From Burkholderiales bacterium (GTDB lineage Bacteria; Pseudomonadota; Gammaproteobacteria; Burkholderiales; Nitrosomonadaceae): DNA of 64,000 bases. Both the position numbers and the translations under genes were made by a program. The stretch is taken from NCBI GenBank assembly GCA_024235795.1, contig JACKLR010000001.1, positions 1,674,001 through 1,738,000 of the forward strand, written 5' to 3'. Within the stretch, counting starts at the first letter, position 1. Each line of letters opens with the position of its first letter. The notes under the pieces were generated by a model that was not told the DNA's origin, did no database searches, and was given only the letters and a program-made list of their open reading frames with translations. Below are positions 18,395 through 27,475 of the stretch, piece by piece.

Positions 18395-19189
18395 CTAAAG
18401 TCCTCTAAACATGAAAGCAGTCAAGATAAAATCAAGTCCCAGTATTGCCAGTGATGAAGTTACAACAGTCCGCGTCGTAGCACCAGAAACGCCTTCTGCC
18501 GTTGGTGGCGAATCATAACCTTCGAACACCGCTATGGCCGTTACCGCCACGCCAAAAAAGCAGCTTTTAATAAAACCATTCAGAATATCAATTCTAAAAT
18601 CAACATTGCTTTGCATTTGCGACCAGAAAGACCCTTCATCAACGCCGATGAATATTACGGCAACCAGATAACCTCCAAATACACCCATTACAGAAAATAT
18701 GGCCGCCAGCAACGGCATGGATATGACACCTGCCCAGAACCGGGGTGCTACTACCCGTGCGACTGGGTCAACAGCCATCATTCCCATCGCTGTCAATTGC
18801 TCGGTCGCTTTCATCAGTCCAATTTCAGCAGTGATAGCCGAACCGGCCCGGCTGGCAAATAACAATGCAGCCACAACAGGCCCCAGTTCGCGCACCAACG
18901 ATAACGCAACCAACGTTCCCACAGCCGTTTCCGAGCCATATTTCTGCAAGGTCTCATACCCTTGCAAACCCAGCACCATGCCGACAAACAGGCCTGAAAC
19001 CACGATAATGATAAGCGATAAAACACCGACATAGTATAGCTCACGTATCACCAGCCCAAATCGGCGCAGACTGGTAGCCGATTTCATCAATACCAATAGA
19101 AAAAAGCGCGTGGCACGACCAAGCCGCCAGATACCTTCCAGGGTACGGTGGCCAATGCCCTGTAAGCTGGAAACAATACGCTTAGGCAA
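18395..19189 (-). CDS. mlaE: MlaE, lipid-transport ABC permease
   Basis: 264 residues with about five membrane helices. Typical MlaE/YrbE motifs are present: FVGMVLGLQGYETLQKYG, SLVRELGPVVAALLFASRAGS (the coupling region contacting MlaF), and ATEQLTAMGMMAVDPVARVVAPRF. It overlaps the end of mlaF by 8 bases. It forms the membrane core of the MlaFEDB complex that maintains outer-membrane lipid asymmetry. Confidence 0.95.
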   Translation of the reverse strand: MPKRIVSSLQGIGHRTLEGIWRLGRATRFFLLVLMKSATSLRRFGLVIRELYYVGVLSLIIIVVSGLFVGMVLGLQGYETLQKYGSETAVGTLVALSLVRELGPVVAALLFASRAGSAITAEIGLMKATEQLTAMGMMAVDPVARVVAPRFWAGVISMPLLAAIFSVMGVFGGYLVAVIFIGVDEGSFWSQMQSNVDFRIDILNGFIKSCFFGVAVTAIAVFEGYDSPPTAEGVSGATTRTVVTSSLAILGLDFILTAFMFRGL

Positions 19190-19994
19190 CGGTATTCTCC
19201 AGACTCAAATCCTGACTATACGCCCGTGCAGGATAATGAAAGGGCACAGGTCCATCAACTTCACCATGAACAAATTGATGCACAAAAGGCGCAACAGATT
19301 GCCGCACCTCATCAGGTGTACCATGCGCGGCAATGACGCCATCGGCAATAAAATAAACATAATCAACAATGCTGAGCGATTCCTGCACATCATGCGTGAC
19401 GATAATAGAGGTCATTCCCAGTGTATCCGTTAAACGGCGGATCAGGCTACCAATTACGCTCAGGGAAATCGGATCCAGACCGGTAAAAGGCTCGTCAAAC
19501 ATCATCAACATCGGATCGAGCGCAATAGATCGCGCCAGCGCAACGCGACGGGCCATACCGCCTGACAATTCCGCAGGCATCAAATGATACGCACCGCGCA
19601 GTCCCACGGCATGCAACTTCATCAGCACCAGATCGCGGATCATCGACTCCGGTAAATTGGTATGTTCACGCATTTGAAAAGCGACATTATCAAAGACAGA
19701 CAAATCTGTGAACAGCGCGCCAAACTGAAACAGCATACCCATTTTCCGGCGCATTTCAAACAATGCATCGCGGTCAAGTTCATGAATTACCTGCCCTGAG
19801 ACCTTGACATAACCGGATGATGGCACCACTGCACCACCTATTAATTTCAACAACGTTGTTTTGCCCGATCCGCTCCCACCCATGATAGCAATCAGTTGAC
19901 CGCGTTTCATGGTCATGTTGATTCCGTTCAGAATCGCACGCGTATCATACGAAAAATTCAAATCACTGATTTCAACTAAAGTGTCGGTAGTCAT
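19182..19994 (-). CDS. mlaF: MlaF, lipid-transport ABC ATPase
   Basis: 270 residues with Walker A GGSGSGKTT near residue 36, signature LSGGMARRVALARS, Walker B LMMFDEPFTGLD and switch His in VTHDVQES. It opens the operon mlaF-E-D-C-B read leftwards and powers lipid movement through MlaE and MlaD. The upstream 100 bases, between it and the alanine symporter gene, probably hold the operon promoter, though no clear boxes were picked out. Confidence 0.95.
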   Translation of the reverse strand: MTTDTLVEISDLNFSYDTRAILNGINMTMKRGQLIAIMGGSGSGKTTLLKLIGGAVVPSSGYVKVSGQVIHELDRDALFEMRRKMGMLFQFGALFTDLSVFDNVAFQMREHTNLPESMIRDLVLMKLHAVGLRGAYHLMPAELSGGMARRVALARSIALDPMLMMFDEPFTGLDPISLSVIGSLIRRLTDTLGMTSIIVTHDVQESLSIVDYVYFIADGVIAAHGTPDEVRQSVAPFVHQFVHGEVDGPVPFHYPARAYSQDLSLENTVA

Positions 19995-20100
19995 TTTGCA
20001 GTGGATATACCGCTCAAGCGGCCATTGGTTAAGGAGAGATTGCAGATTTTAATATAGTTTATGGAAATACATGGAATTTTTCCGGCCAGCGATAAAAAAA

Positions 20101-21546
20101 TTATCTGGTTCTGATATCCCGCAGGTAAACCTGAAGATCTTTTTTTATTTCGGGTGCCAGCAAATACAATCCAATAATATTCGGTATTGCCATGGCAAAC
20201 ACCATCGAATCAGTAAATAAAATAATATTAGACAACTGGGTTGCCGAACCAATCACGATGAATAAACAAAACATAATCTTATAAATGTTTTCAACAATAT
20301 CATATTCTCCAAAAAGATACGTCGCGCATTTCAACCCATAATATGACCATGAAATCATGGTTGAATAGGCGAACAGGAAAACAGTCACTGCCAATACATA
20401 CGGGAACCATGAAATTCCGGAAGCAAATGCGCGCGAAGTCAGTTCCACGCCTTCAATACCATTCCCTTCAACGTAAGTGCCCGAAATAACGATAACCAGC
20501 GCCGTTACCATACAAATAACCACGGTATCGATAAAAGGTCCCAGCATGCCAACCATACCCTGGCTGACCGGCACGTCCGTTTTCACCGCACTGTGTGCAA
20601 TTGCGGATGAACCAAGGCCCGCTTCATTAGAAAAAGTGGCCCGTTGCACACCCATCAGCAAAGCGCCCATCAATGCACCGATCCCGGCCTCAGGATAAAG
20701 CGCCAATTCAAAAATAGTCTGTACGGCGCCGGGTATTGCCTCGTAATGTACGCCAATAACCACTAAACCCGCCACGATATAGGTAATGGCCATAACCGGG
20801 ACTATACTACTGGCAACCGCTGCAATCCATTTAATACCACCCAGAATGACCAACCCAACAAGCAATGCCATAAAAACACCAAACAGCCACCCTCTTTCAG
20901 CCAGAAAGCCTGTCTCGCCACCGGTAACAACCAAAGCCTGTTGATACGCCTGATTCGCCTGAAACAGTCCACCCGCACCGATTGCGCCGCCAACACAGCA
21001 GAGCGCGAACAAGCCGGCCATGAATTTACCGACTTGCGGCTTATGAAGTTGATCAAAAGCTGCTCTCAGATAATACATCGGGCCACCCGAAATCGCTTCA
21101 GGGTGTTTTTTCGAACCATGCTGCCGGTATTTGACGCCCAGTGTAACTTCGACGAATTTTGTCGACATACCCAGTACACCCATTATCGCCATCCAAAATG
21201 CAGCGCCTGGACCGCCAACAGAAATGGCTACGGCCACGCCTGCAATATTGCCCAACCCAACGGTTCCAGATAGGGAAGTCATAAGCGCCTGGAAACGGTT
21301 GATTTGCCCATCCACATTCTGGTGGTCGTATTTGCCACGCAAAACATCAATACCATGGGCAAAACAACGCACATTAATAAAACCAAAATAAACGGTAAAA
21401 AAAAGTGCTGCGACGACAAGCCATATCAGAACCAGTTTAATTTCCAGGCCTAGCAGCGGAATGCTATAAAAAATGACTGAGGCAACGGCATTTGAGACCG
21501 GCTCAAACGCTGTATCGATTATCTTATCGATTTCCATAAGGCTCAA
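20101..21546 (-). CDS. Alanine/glycine:cation symporter family (AgcS) protein
   Basis: 481 residues with about eleven membrane segments. It carries the family signature GLGNIAGVAVAISVGGPGAAFWM near residue 96 and GGPMYYLRAAF, RATFSNEAGLGSSAIAH and FAYSTMISWSYYGLKC further on. The family moves alanine or glycine with sodium or protons. An AAAGGAG ribosome site precedes the ATG. It reads in the same direction as the mla operon downstream but is separated from it by about 100 bases, so is probably transcribed alone. Confidence 0.92.
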   Translation of the reverse strand: MSLMEIDKIIDTAFEPVSNAVASVIFYSIPLLGLEIKLVLIWLVVAALFFTVYFGFINVRCFAHGIDVLRGKYDHQNVDGQINRFQALMTSLSGTVGLGNIAGVAVAISVGGPGAAFWMAIMGVLGMSTKFVEVTLGVKYRQHGSKKHPEAISGGPMYYLRAAFDQLHKPQVGKFMAGLFALCCVGGAIGAGGLFQANQAYQQALVVTGGETGFLAERGWLFGVFMALLVGLVILGGIKWIAAVASSIVPVMAITYIVAGLVVIGVHYEAIPGAVQTIFELALYPEAGIGALMGALLMGVQRATFSNEAGLGSSAIAHSAVKTDVPVSQGMVGMLGPFIDTVVICMVTALVIVISGTYVEGNGIEGVELTSRAFASGISWFPYVLAVTVFLFAYSTMISWSYYGLKCATYLFGEYDIVENIYKIMFCLFIVIGSATQLSNIILFTDSMVFAMAIPNIIGLYLLAPEIKKDLQVYLRDIRTR

Positions 21547-21897
21547 TAAACTCCTTTATCGTGTTGCTTTGTCAGCCAGATTGATTTACTGCAATACATT
21601 CAGATAACTAAAAATGTTTGATCGGTTGAAAGTAAAGCTGAAAACTGCTCTTTACTCAGACATTGTGACTTAAATTCAGTGATTAAAATGTCATTGACTT
21701 ACACACGAGAATAACGACCAACGACCAATACTACCAATACTGATACTTTCTTTTCTTCGAAATTATTTTAATCCTTTAGCACCATTTAAATTCAAAATTT
21801 TTTTATTGTGCCATATTTTTTTTCTAAAGCCTATTTTACGATCAAGCCAAAACCATCCATATACATCCCTATCTAAAACCGCATAATTTACAACCAC
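21547..21897. other. Divergent promoter region, about 350 bases
   Basis: AT-rich region between the leftward symporter gene and the rightward nuclease gene. An imperfect inverted repeat (AGTAAAG and CTTTACT) occurs near 21630-21660. A leftward open frame of 107 codons at 21763-22086 mostly overlaps the nuclease start and shows no family features. No glycine-riboswitch fold was recognised. Confidence 0.45.
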
Positions 21898-22740
21898 ATG
21901 AATATTAGACAGAAAAAATTTATTTTCTTTTGTATGTTTCTCATTCTCAATCTGAACGTATTTCCAGTCTTCAGCACCGAAATATTCCGTAGCGAAGATG
22001 CCACTGGCCGAGTTACTTATACCGACAAAGCCACAGAGGACGGCAGACAAGTAAAACTGTCCAAACGGGTTTACCGTCACCTGCATCTCGTAAAAAGCGT
22101 ATATGATGGCGATACTATCGTTTTGGAGAATGGTGAGCGCGTCCGGCTACTCGGTGTCAACACACCTGAAGTTGAAAGCCGTCACCGTGCAAGCGAACCG
22201 GGTGGCAACGACGCTAAAGCGTGGCTTCAGAACCAACTTCAAGGCCAAAAGGTTTATCTTGAATATGATCTGGAAAAACATGATAAATACCAGCGATTAC
22301 TGGCACATGTTTTTTCGGCAGACGGAAAACATATCAATCTGGAATTACTCAAAAATGGGTTGGCTTTTGTAAACGTTATTCCGCCCAATGTACGTCATGC
22401 TGACAAATTTAACAAGGCACAATTACAGGCTGAAAACAATAAACTGGGTATTTGGGAATTACCCCACTACCAAGCCCGTTCTCTCTCACTGATATCATCA
22501 GACGACAAAGGCTGGAAACGTTATATCGGAACACCGCAAACCATTCAGCAAAACCGCAAATTCACTTATCTGGTGTTCAATGATCAGGTCAACATACGCA
22601 TCGCTAATGACAACCTGCAATTCTTTCCTGCGTTGGAAACATATCTCGGAAAAACGGTGGAAATACGTGGCTGGATATCTCGAAGTAGAGAAAAATTCTC
22701 ATTCCAGATATACCACCCCAGTGCACTGATAGTTCAGTAG
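21898..22740 (+). CDS. Secreted thermonuclease-family (SNase-like) protein
   Basis: 280 residues. A hydrophobic N-terminus (~residues 8-26) is a signal peptide, followed by IFRSEDATGRVTYTDKA, which resembles the start of DUF4124. The SNase domain has VYDGDTIVLENGERVRLLGVNTPE (substrate Arg and Glu as in staphylococcal nuclease) and KYQRLLAHVF with the third catalytic Arg, so the active site seems intact. The last ~90 residues form an extra beta-rich domain of unknown role. It probably degrades DNA or RNA in the periplasm or outside the cell using calcium. Confidence 0.85.
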   Translation: MNIRQKKFIFFCMFLILNLNVFPVFSTEIFRSEDATGRVTYTDKATEDGRQVKLSKRVYRHLHLVKSVYDGDTIVLENGERVRLLGVNTPEVESRHRASEPGGNDAKAWLQNQLQGQKVYLEYDLEKHDKYQRLLAHVFSADGKHINLELLKNGLAFVNVIPPNVRHADKFNKAQLQAENNKLGIWELPHYQARSLSLISSDDKGWKRYIGTPQTIQQNRKFTYLVFNDQVNIRIANDNLQFFPALETYLGKTVEIRGWISRSREKFSFQIYHPSALIVQ

Positions 22741-22845
22741 CTGATAAGAAATCTCAACTACTTGACAGGCTGTCAGATACTATCTGCTATCGCTACTGTA
22801 TTGAAAACAGGTTCAAAATGCTCATTGAGCATGCATAAATGCGTG

Positions 22846-23529
22846 CTAAAAACTTCCATACCGGGAACGCCTTTGCCAGCTGATTTTAGGAATAATCAAT
22901 CCCAGCAATAAACCGCCTAGTAAAACCAGCGCACCGGTTATAAACCAGTCCTTTTCATTACTGTTATTCAATGCACTATATTGTTCCTGCAATGTCTTAA
23001 GCTCTGATTTAGCTTCAACAAATTTTTGATGCAGTTGTTTATTCTCCGCATCTATTGCCAATACATTAGCAGCGGTGCTTTTGATTTCATTCAATTGATC
23101 CTGCAGCTGTTTTTTTTCCTGCACGAGGTGCGTAATCCGATTGTTAACATTCTCGTATTCTGTTTTAATTAAATTCAACTGGTTACGTATGCTGGCATTT
23201 TGCGGTTCTTTATTGGTAACCTGTTTAACCAGATTTTCCAGTTGCACCCTGGCCGCAGGTTCGCGCATCAGATATCGGCTTAATACCCAGCCTTCAACAC
23301 CACCATTCGTGCGCACCAGGGAATAACCATTTTCTTCATCCTGTTCAAGGACCTCAAGCGCCGCGCCACTTTTTATCATCCGCTGGATGGCATGATTCCC
23401 GCTGGGACCGGTACGCAATGTAATTTCAAAATTATCAGTTACATAACGCTGCTCTGCAATTGCCATCGTCGATACAAGCAGACAGCCGGCAGAAAAAAAG
23501 ATACATATAATGAAACTGTTTATTTTCAT
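22846..23529 (-). CDS. TIGR04211-type SH3-domain membrane protein
   Basis: 227 residues from the ATG at 23529, chosen because it opens a clean signal sequence (MKINSFIICIFFSAG); the open frame extends 14 codons upstream. It has a bacterial SH3 domain at ~residues 25-90 (RYVTDNFEITLRTGPSGNH, GWVLSRYL), a long coiled coil at ~100-190 and one C-terminal membrane helix with a basic tail. This is the YgiM/TIGR04211 layout; the role is unknown, possibly envelope scaffolding. It follows sdhA by 71 bases, the place where sdhB would usually lie. Confidence 0.8.
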   Translation of the reverse strand: MKINSFIICIFFSAGCLLVSTMAIAEQRYVTDNFEITLRTGPSGNHAIQRMIKSGAALEVLEQDEENGYSLVRTNGGVEGWVLSRYLMREPAARVQLENLVKQVTNKEPQNASIRNQLNLIKTEYENVNNRITHLVQEKKQLQDQLNEIKSTAANVLAIDAENKQLHQKFVEAKSELKTLQEQYSALNNSNEKDWFITGALVLLGGLLLGLIIPKISWQRRSRYGSF

Positions 23530-23600
23530 AACGTTTGATTCAAGGATTTTAAAAATTGAACAGGCAGACAAATTTGTCTGATTCCCGTGCCACTCTGATA

Positions 23601-25364
23601 CTAGTACGTTCTTTTTTTAGGTGGAAACGAATCTACCGTCAATGGTTTCAAGCGCACCGGCTTATAGTCCAGGTGATTGTCTTTGCTAAAAAACAACGTA
23701 TGCTTCAACCAATTATCATCATCGCGCTCGGGAAAATCATCACGTGCATGTGCACCACGACTTTCACGCCGCGCTTCTGCAGAGATCATCGTGGCAATAG
23801 CCACTTCTTTCATATTGTCAAGTTCCAGCGCCTCTATCCGCGCCGTATTGAATACCTTGCTCTTGTCTTTGATTTCAGTGCGACTTACACGTTCGGCTAC
23901 TTCCTTGATTTTTTTCACCCCCTCCAGCAGCGTATCTTCAAAACGGAATACCCCGCAGTAGGCTTGCATCGTTTTACAGAGCGCACCCGTCACTTCTGCG
24001 ACATTTTCACCATTAGTCTGGTTTTCCAGACGTTCGAGCCGTACCATCGTTTTATCCGCAACATTGGATGGCAGCGGTTTATGGTGTGGATTTCTCTCCA
24101 GATCCTCAATGACCTGATTTGCAGCAGCACGACCAAAGACGACAATATCCAGCAAAGAGTTTGTTCCCAGCCGATTTGCGCCATGAACGGACACACATGC
24201 GCATTCACCCACTGCGTAAAATCCGGTAACAATTTCTTCTGGCCCTGTTTTGTAGGGTGCCACCACCTGTCCAAAATAATTTGTCGGAATACCACCCATC
24301 ATATAATGCGCTGTCGGCACGACAGGAATCGGATCGTGAATCGGGTCAACATGCGCAAACTTCATTGCCAACTCACGAATGCCGGGCAACCGGGACTTGA
24401 TAATTTCCGCACCCAAATGGTCCAGCTTTAACAGCAAATGATCATTCTCGTCACCACAACCGCGTCCTTCCTTGATTTCAATCGTCATCGAACGCGCCAC
24501 CACGTCGCGGCTGGCCAGATCCTTGGCATTGGGCGCATAGCGCTCCATAAATCGCTCACCATCCTTATTAATCAGATAACCACCTTCACCCCGCACAGCC
24601 TCGCTGATCAATACACCGACGCCATGAATGCCTGTAGGATGGAATTGCCAGAATTCCATATCCTCTAGCGGAATACCCGCGCGCGCCGCCATACCCAGTC
24701 CATCGCCGGTATTGATCAAAGCATTGGTATTTGCCTGATATATCCGCCCGCCGCCACCCGTTGCAAATAAAGTGGCTTTGGCCTGCAGGATCATCACCTC
24801 ACCCGTTTCCATCTCCAACGCCGTAATACCGAGCACATCACCCTGTTCGTCACGAATCAGGTCCAGTCCCATCCATTCGACAAAAAACTGGGTATTCGCA
24901 CTGACATTACGCTGATAAAGTGTATGCAACAGCGCATGACCGGTCCGGTCTGCCGCTGCACAGGATCGCGTTGCCTGCGCACCGCCAAAATGTTGCGATT
25001 GCCCGCCAAACGGGCGTTGATAGATCTTGCCATTCTCAAGCCGGTCAAACGGCATGCCAAAGTGTTCCAGTTCATAGACTACTTCGTTGGCCTGACGACA
25101 CATAAATTCAATGGCATCCTGATCGCCGAGGTAATCTGAACCCTTCACCGTATCGTACATATGCCAATGCCAGTTGTCTTCGGTAACATTACCCAGCGAA
25201 GCAGCGATCCCGCCCTGCGCTGAAACGGTATGCGATCTTGTTGGAAAAACCTTGGACACTACAGCCACCTTGAGGCCTGCTTCTGACAATTGCAATGCTG
25301 CACGCATACCTGCACCACCAGCGCCGACAATCACCACATCGAATTTTCTTTTTACGATTGCCAC
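23601..25364 (-). CDS. sdhA: Succinate dehydrogenase flavoprotein subunit
   Basis: 587 residues, full length. It has the FAD-binding VIVGAGGAGMRAAL near residue 11, RSHTVSAQGG with the His that binds FAD covalently, HPTGIHGVG and EAVRGEGGYL of the active site, and the TAHYMMGGIPTN motif. It oxidises succinate to fumarate on the cytoplasmic face of complex II. It lies one base after sdhD in the order sdhC-sdhD-sdhA. The iron-sulfur subunit gene sdhB does not follow. Confidence 0.97.
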   Translation of the reverse strand: MAIVKRKFDVVIVGAGGAGMRAALQLSEAGLKVAVVSKVFPTRSHTVSAQGGIAASLGNVTEDNWHWHMYDTVKGSDYLGDQDAIEFMCRQANEVVYELEHFGMPFDRLENGKIYQRPFGGQSQHFGGAQATRSCAAADRTGHALLHTLYQRNVSANTQFFVEWMGLDLIRDEQGDVLGITALEMETGEVMILQAKATLFATGGGGRIYQANTNALINTGDGLGMAARAGIPLEDMEFWQFHPTGIHGVGVLISEAVRGEGGYLINKDGERFMERYAPNAKDLASRDVVARSMTIEIKEGRGCGDENDHLLLKLDHLGAEIIKSRLPGIRELAMKFAHVDPIHDPIPVVPTAHYMMGGIPTNYFGQVVAPYKTGPEEIVTGFYAVGECACVSVHGANRLGTNSLLDIVVFGRAAANQVIEDLERNPHHKPLPSNVADKTMVRLERLENQTNGENVAEVTGALCKTMQAYCGVFRFEDTLLEGVKKIKEVAERVSRTEIKDKSKVFNTARIEALELDNMKEVAIATMISAEARRESRGAHARDDFPERDDDNWLKHTLFFSKDNHLDYKPVRLKPLTVDSFPPKKRTY

Positions 25365-25365
25365 A

Positions 25366-25719
25366 TTATCTCCATAAAATTTCAGCTGTCCAAATCAGGT
25401 AGGCAAACAGAGAAACGATTACCAGAATCTGTAATATCAAACGAATGGCTGTTGGCTTGACATAGTCCATTAAAACATTCCGCACACCGACCCATGCATG
25501 CCAAAACAAAGCTGCAAAGAACAAAAAAGTAGCAATACGCATCCACTGATGGTTAAAAACCGCCACCCAGGATGCATAATCCTGTGGCGCAACAACAAAC
25601 ACTATCCCAGCTAAAAGCAGAATATAAGCAGCCATCAAAACGGCGGTCACACGTTGCACCAGCCAGTCTCTCAACCCATAGTGCGCGCCTGTAATCATGC
25701 GACTGGATTGTTTTACCAT
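25366..25719 (-). CDS. sdhD: Succinate dehydrogenase membrane anchor subunit SdhD
   Basis: 117 residues from the ATG at 25719; the open frame extends 17 codons upstream inside sdhC and is not needed. It has three membrane helices and the family motif HAWVGVRNVLMDYVKP near the second, with a His suited to heme b or quinone-site contact. Its ATG overlaps the sdhC stop (ATGGTAA), so the two are translationally coupled. Confidence 0.92.
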   Translation of the reverse strand: MVKQSSRMITGAHYGLRDWLVQRVTAVLMAAYILLLAGIVFVVAPQDYASWVAVFNHQWMRIATFLFFAALFWHAWVGVRNVLMDYVKPTAIRLILQILVIVSLFAYLIWTAEILWR

Positions 25720-26102
25720 AGTCTGGCCCCTACTAATATTGACAGAAAAATACTGATCGCCAGAACCCATTTACTGCTGGCACGGGCCTGTGCAAGTGAA
25801 ATACCATAATGCAGATCGAGCGCAAGATAACGTATCCCCGCACAAAGATGATGCAGACAAAGCCAAACAAAAAAGATAAGAATCAGTTTCAAGGCAGGAC
25901 TTTGAAACGTCGTTTGCAGCGCCTCAAAGCTTTCGGGTGATTCCAGCATCATTTGCAGGCCACACAGTATGAAGGGAATGCCCGGAAAAAAAAGCAACAC
26001 ACCACTGACACGATGGAGGATCGACACAATGGCCGGCAACGGCTGGCTGATCTTAAACAGATTGAGATGCTTGGGGCGTTTATTCTGGAGTTTCGCTTCC
26101 AT
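25713..26102 (-). CDS. sdhC: Succinate dehydrogenase cytochrome b556 subunit SdhC
   Basis: 129 residues from the ATG at 26102; 18 extra upstream codons lack similarity. Motifs are RPKHLNLFKISQPLPAIVSI at the start, SILHRVSGVLLF in helix 1 (quinone site) and LHHLCAGIRYLALD in helix 2, where a His should ligate heme b. It is the first gene of the sdhCDA operon; the promoter must lie within 26103-26279, shared with the rightward small frame and peroxiredoxin. Confidence 0.93.
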   Translation of the reverse strand: MEAKLQNKRPKHLNLFKISQPLPAIVSILHRVSGVLLFFPGIPFILCGLQMMLESPESFEALQTTFQSPALKLILIFFVWLCLHHLCAGIRYLALDLHYGISLAQARASSKWVLAISIFLSILVGARLW

Positions 26103-26279
26103 GCACGAGACCTTAATGTTATAAATTCGAAAGCAAAGTTGACTTGCTATGCGCATAATAAGTTTATTCTGTTATACACCATGATACAAGTCGAATGTAG
26201 AGAACTGTAGAGAACAAAAAAAACTGTCCGGGTATGTAGCAAATGATTTGTCCGGATTATCGTTATCCCAGGAGAGATA

Positions 26280-26408
26280 ATGATGAAACGAACAAAAAAC
26301 CGCAGGAAAGATGGACAATTTCTTCACTACAAAACCTTATCTGACAGCTGGCATGTGAGCGGAAATTGTCCTATGATTGTTTGTTCGGACATGGTTTCAA
26401 TTAAATGA
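26280..26408 (+). CDS. Possible small basic protein, 42 aa
   Basis: An open frame of 42 codons starting ATGATGAAACG, preceded almost directly by AGGAGAGATA, a good ribosome site though closely spaced. The N-terminus is very basic (KRTKNRRKDG), and two Cys occur near the end. I recognise no family. It ends 21 bases before the peroxiredoxin start, so it could be a leader peptide or a small partner in the same transcript. Two TGTCCGG direct repeats lie just upstream (26225 and 26249). It may also be chance. Confidence 0.35.
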   Translation: MMKRTKNRRKDGQFLHYKTLSDSWHVSGNCPMIVCSDMVSIK

Positions 26409-26429
26409 GTAGGTAAGGAACGACAGGAA

Positions 26430-26978
26430 ATGGAATGGTTGTCAATCATTGTCATGCTGACAATAGCATGTTTGGTTTCGTGGTATTTTTTCTCTGGTCA
26501 CGATTCGCTTGAACCCGGGCAGTTAGCCCCTGATTTTAAATTAACCGACCAAAATGGAAATTTGCAGAGACTCGCCGATTTCAGGGGAAAATGGCTGGCG
26601 TTATATTTCTACCCAAAGGATGGCACCCCGGGCTGCACCCGCCAGGCCTGCGCTTTTCGAGATGACCTGAGCAAGCTCAAGGCACTGGACGCCGAAGTAG
26701 TCGGTATTAGCGTGGATACGATCAACAGTCATGTTAATTTTGCACAGAAATTCGGCTTGCAGTTCCCACTGCTGGCCGATACGGCTGCAGAAACGGCTAC
26801 ACACTATCATTCCCTATTGAACCTGGGTATTGTTAAATTCGCAAAACGAAATACTTTCTTAATTGACCCGTTTGGTAGAATTGCCAAGGTATATCTTTCA
26901 GCAAACGCTAGGCACAATTCAAGTGAAATTGTTTCTGATTTAAAGCGTCTAAAAGATATGAATAATCTATACCTTTAA
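26430..26978 (+). CDS. Membrane-anchored peroxiredoxin, BCP type
   Basis: 182 residues. An N-terminal membrane helix (residues ~4-22) is followed by a thioredoxin-fold peroxiredoxin domain: APDFKLTDQNG, WLALYFYPKDGTPGCTRQAC. The peroxidatic Cys is in PGCT and the second Cys five residues on matches the resolving Cys of BCP-type enzymes. Residues VVGISVDTINSH and NTFLIDPFGRIAKVY complete the fold. It reduces hydroperoxides, probably with thioredoxin as donor, on the periplasmic or membrane face. trxB lies about 1 kb away. Confidence 0.88.
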   Translation: MEWLSIIVMLTIACLVSWYFFSGHDSLEPGQLAPDFKLTDQNGNLQRLADFRGKWLALYFYPKDGTPGCTRQACAFRDDLSKLKALDAEVVGISVDTINSHVNFAQKFGLQFPLLADTAAETATHYHSLLNLGIVKFAKRNTFLIDPFGRIAKVYLSANARHNSSEIVSDLKRLKDMNNLYL

Positions 26979-27085
26979 ATTGGCATCATAGACCGGAAAT
27001 AATTTGATTGATTTTAATTTATTAAGAATCACAAGATTGAAGCCGAAAATGTACCCTACTTATTGAGGGCAGGAGTAAAATTATA

Positions 27086-27457
27086 ATGGCAAATTTTACA
27101 GAAAAACAATTAGCACAGATCAAATCAGCTTTGCATAAACGGTATCTGGAACTACAGGAAGAGATTCGCAGTGAACTCGTGCAAAGCAATGAGGAATTCG
27201 ATATTCATCAGGCAGACGATCTCAATAACATTCTGGCTGATGTTGATACTGCGCTGGTTGATAAGCAAATCAATGAAATGCGCGAACTTGAAATGTCTGA
27301 GAAATATCTGATGGAACTTGAATTTGGTGATTGTGTAGACTGTGGAGAAGAAATTGGATTTGAGCGATTAATCGCGAATCCCTCAGCACAACGTTGCATT
27401 GAATGTCAAAGGAGATATGAGAAATTATATCCACACGATTCAAATCCATCTTTATAA
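27086..27457 (+). CDS. DksA/TraR-family zinc-finger protein
   Basis: 123 residues: an N-terminal coiled-coil of about 70 residues and a C-terminal C4 zinc finger (CVDCGEEIGFERL then RCIECQ). The length is shorter than DksA proper (about 150), and the coiled-coil tip is not the canonical DksA one, so it is likely a DksA-like regulator acting through the RNA polymerase secondary channel. An upstream AGGGCAGGAG-like ribosome site supports the ATG. It converges with smr with an 18-base gap. Confidence 0.85.
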   Translation: MANFTEKQLAQIKSALHKRYLELQEEIRSELVQSNEEFDIHQADDLNNILADVDTALVDKQINEMRELEMSEKYLMELEFGDCVDCGEEIGFERLIANPSAQRCIECQRRYEKLYPHDSNPSL

Positions 27458-27475
27458 CGCAGATATTGTCCCGCT

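Noticed and set aside
21547..21760. Glycine riboswitch before the alanine/glycine symporter
   Set aside because: The region has only one weak inverted repeat and none of the conserved glycine-aptamer core that I can recognise.
21763..22086. Minus-strand frame of 107 codons before and inside the nuclease gene
   Set aside because: Overlaps the signal peptide and DUF4124-like part of a well-supported gene; no ribosome site or motif.
23556..24431. Plus-strand open frame of 291 codons opposite sdhA
   Set aside because: Lies entirely opposite the 3' part of sdhA, which has clear motifs; the antisense protein resembles nothing.
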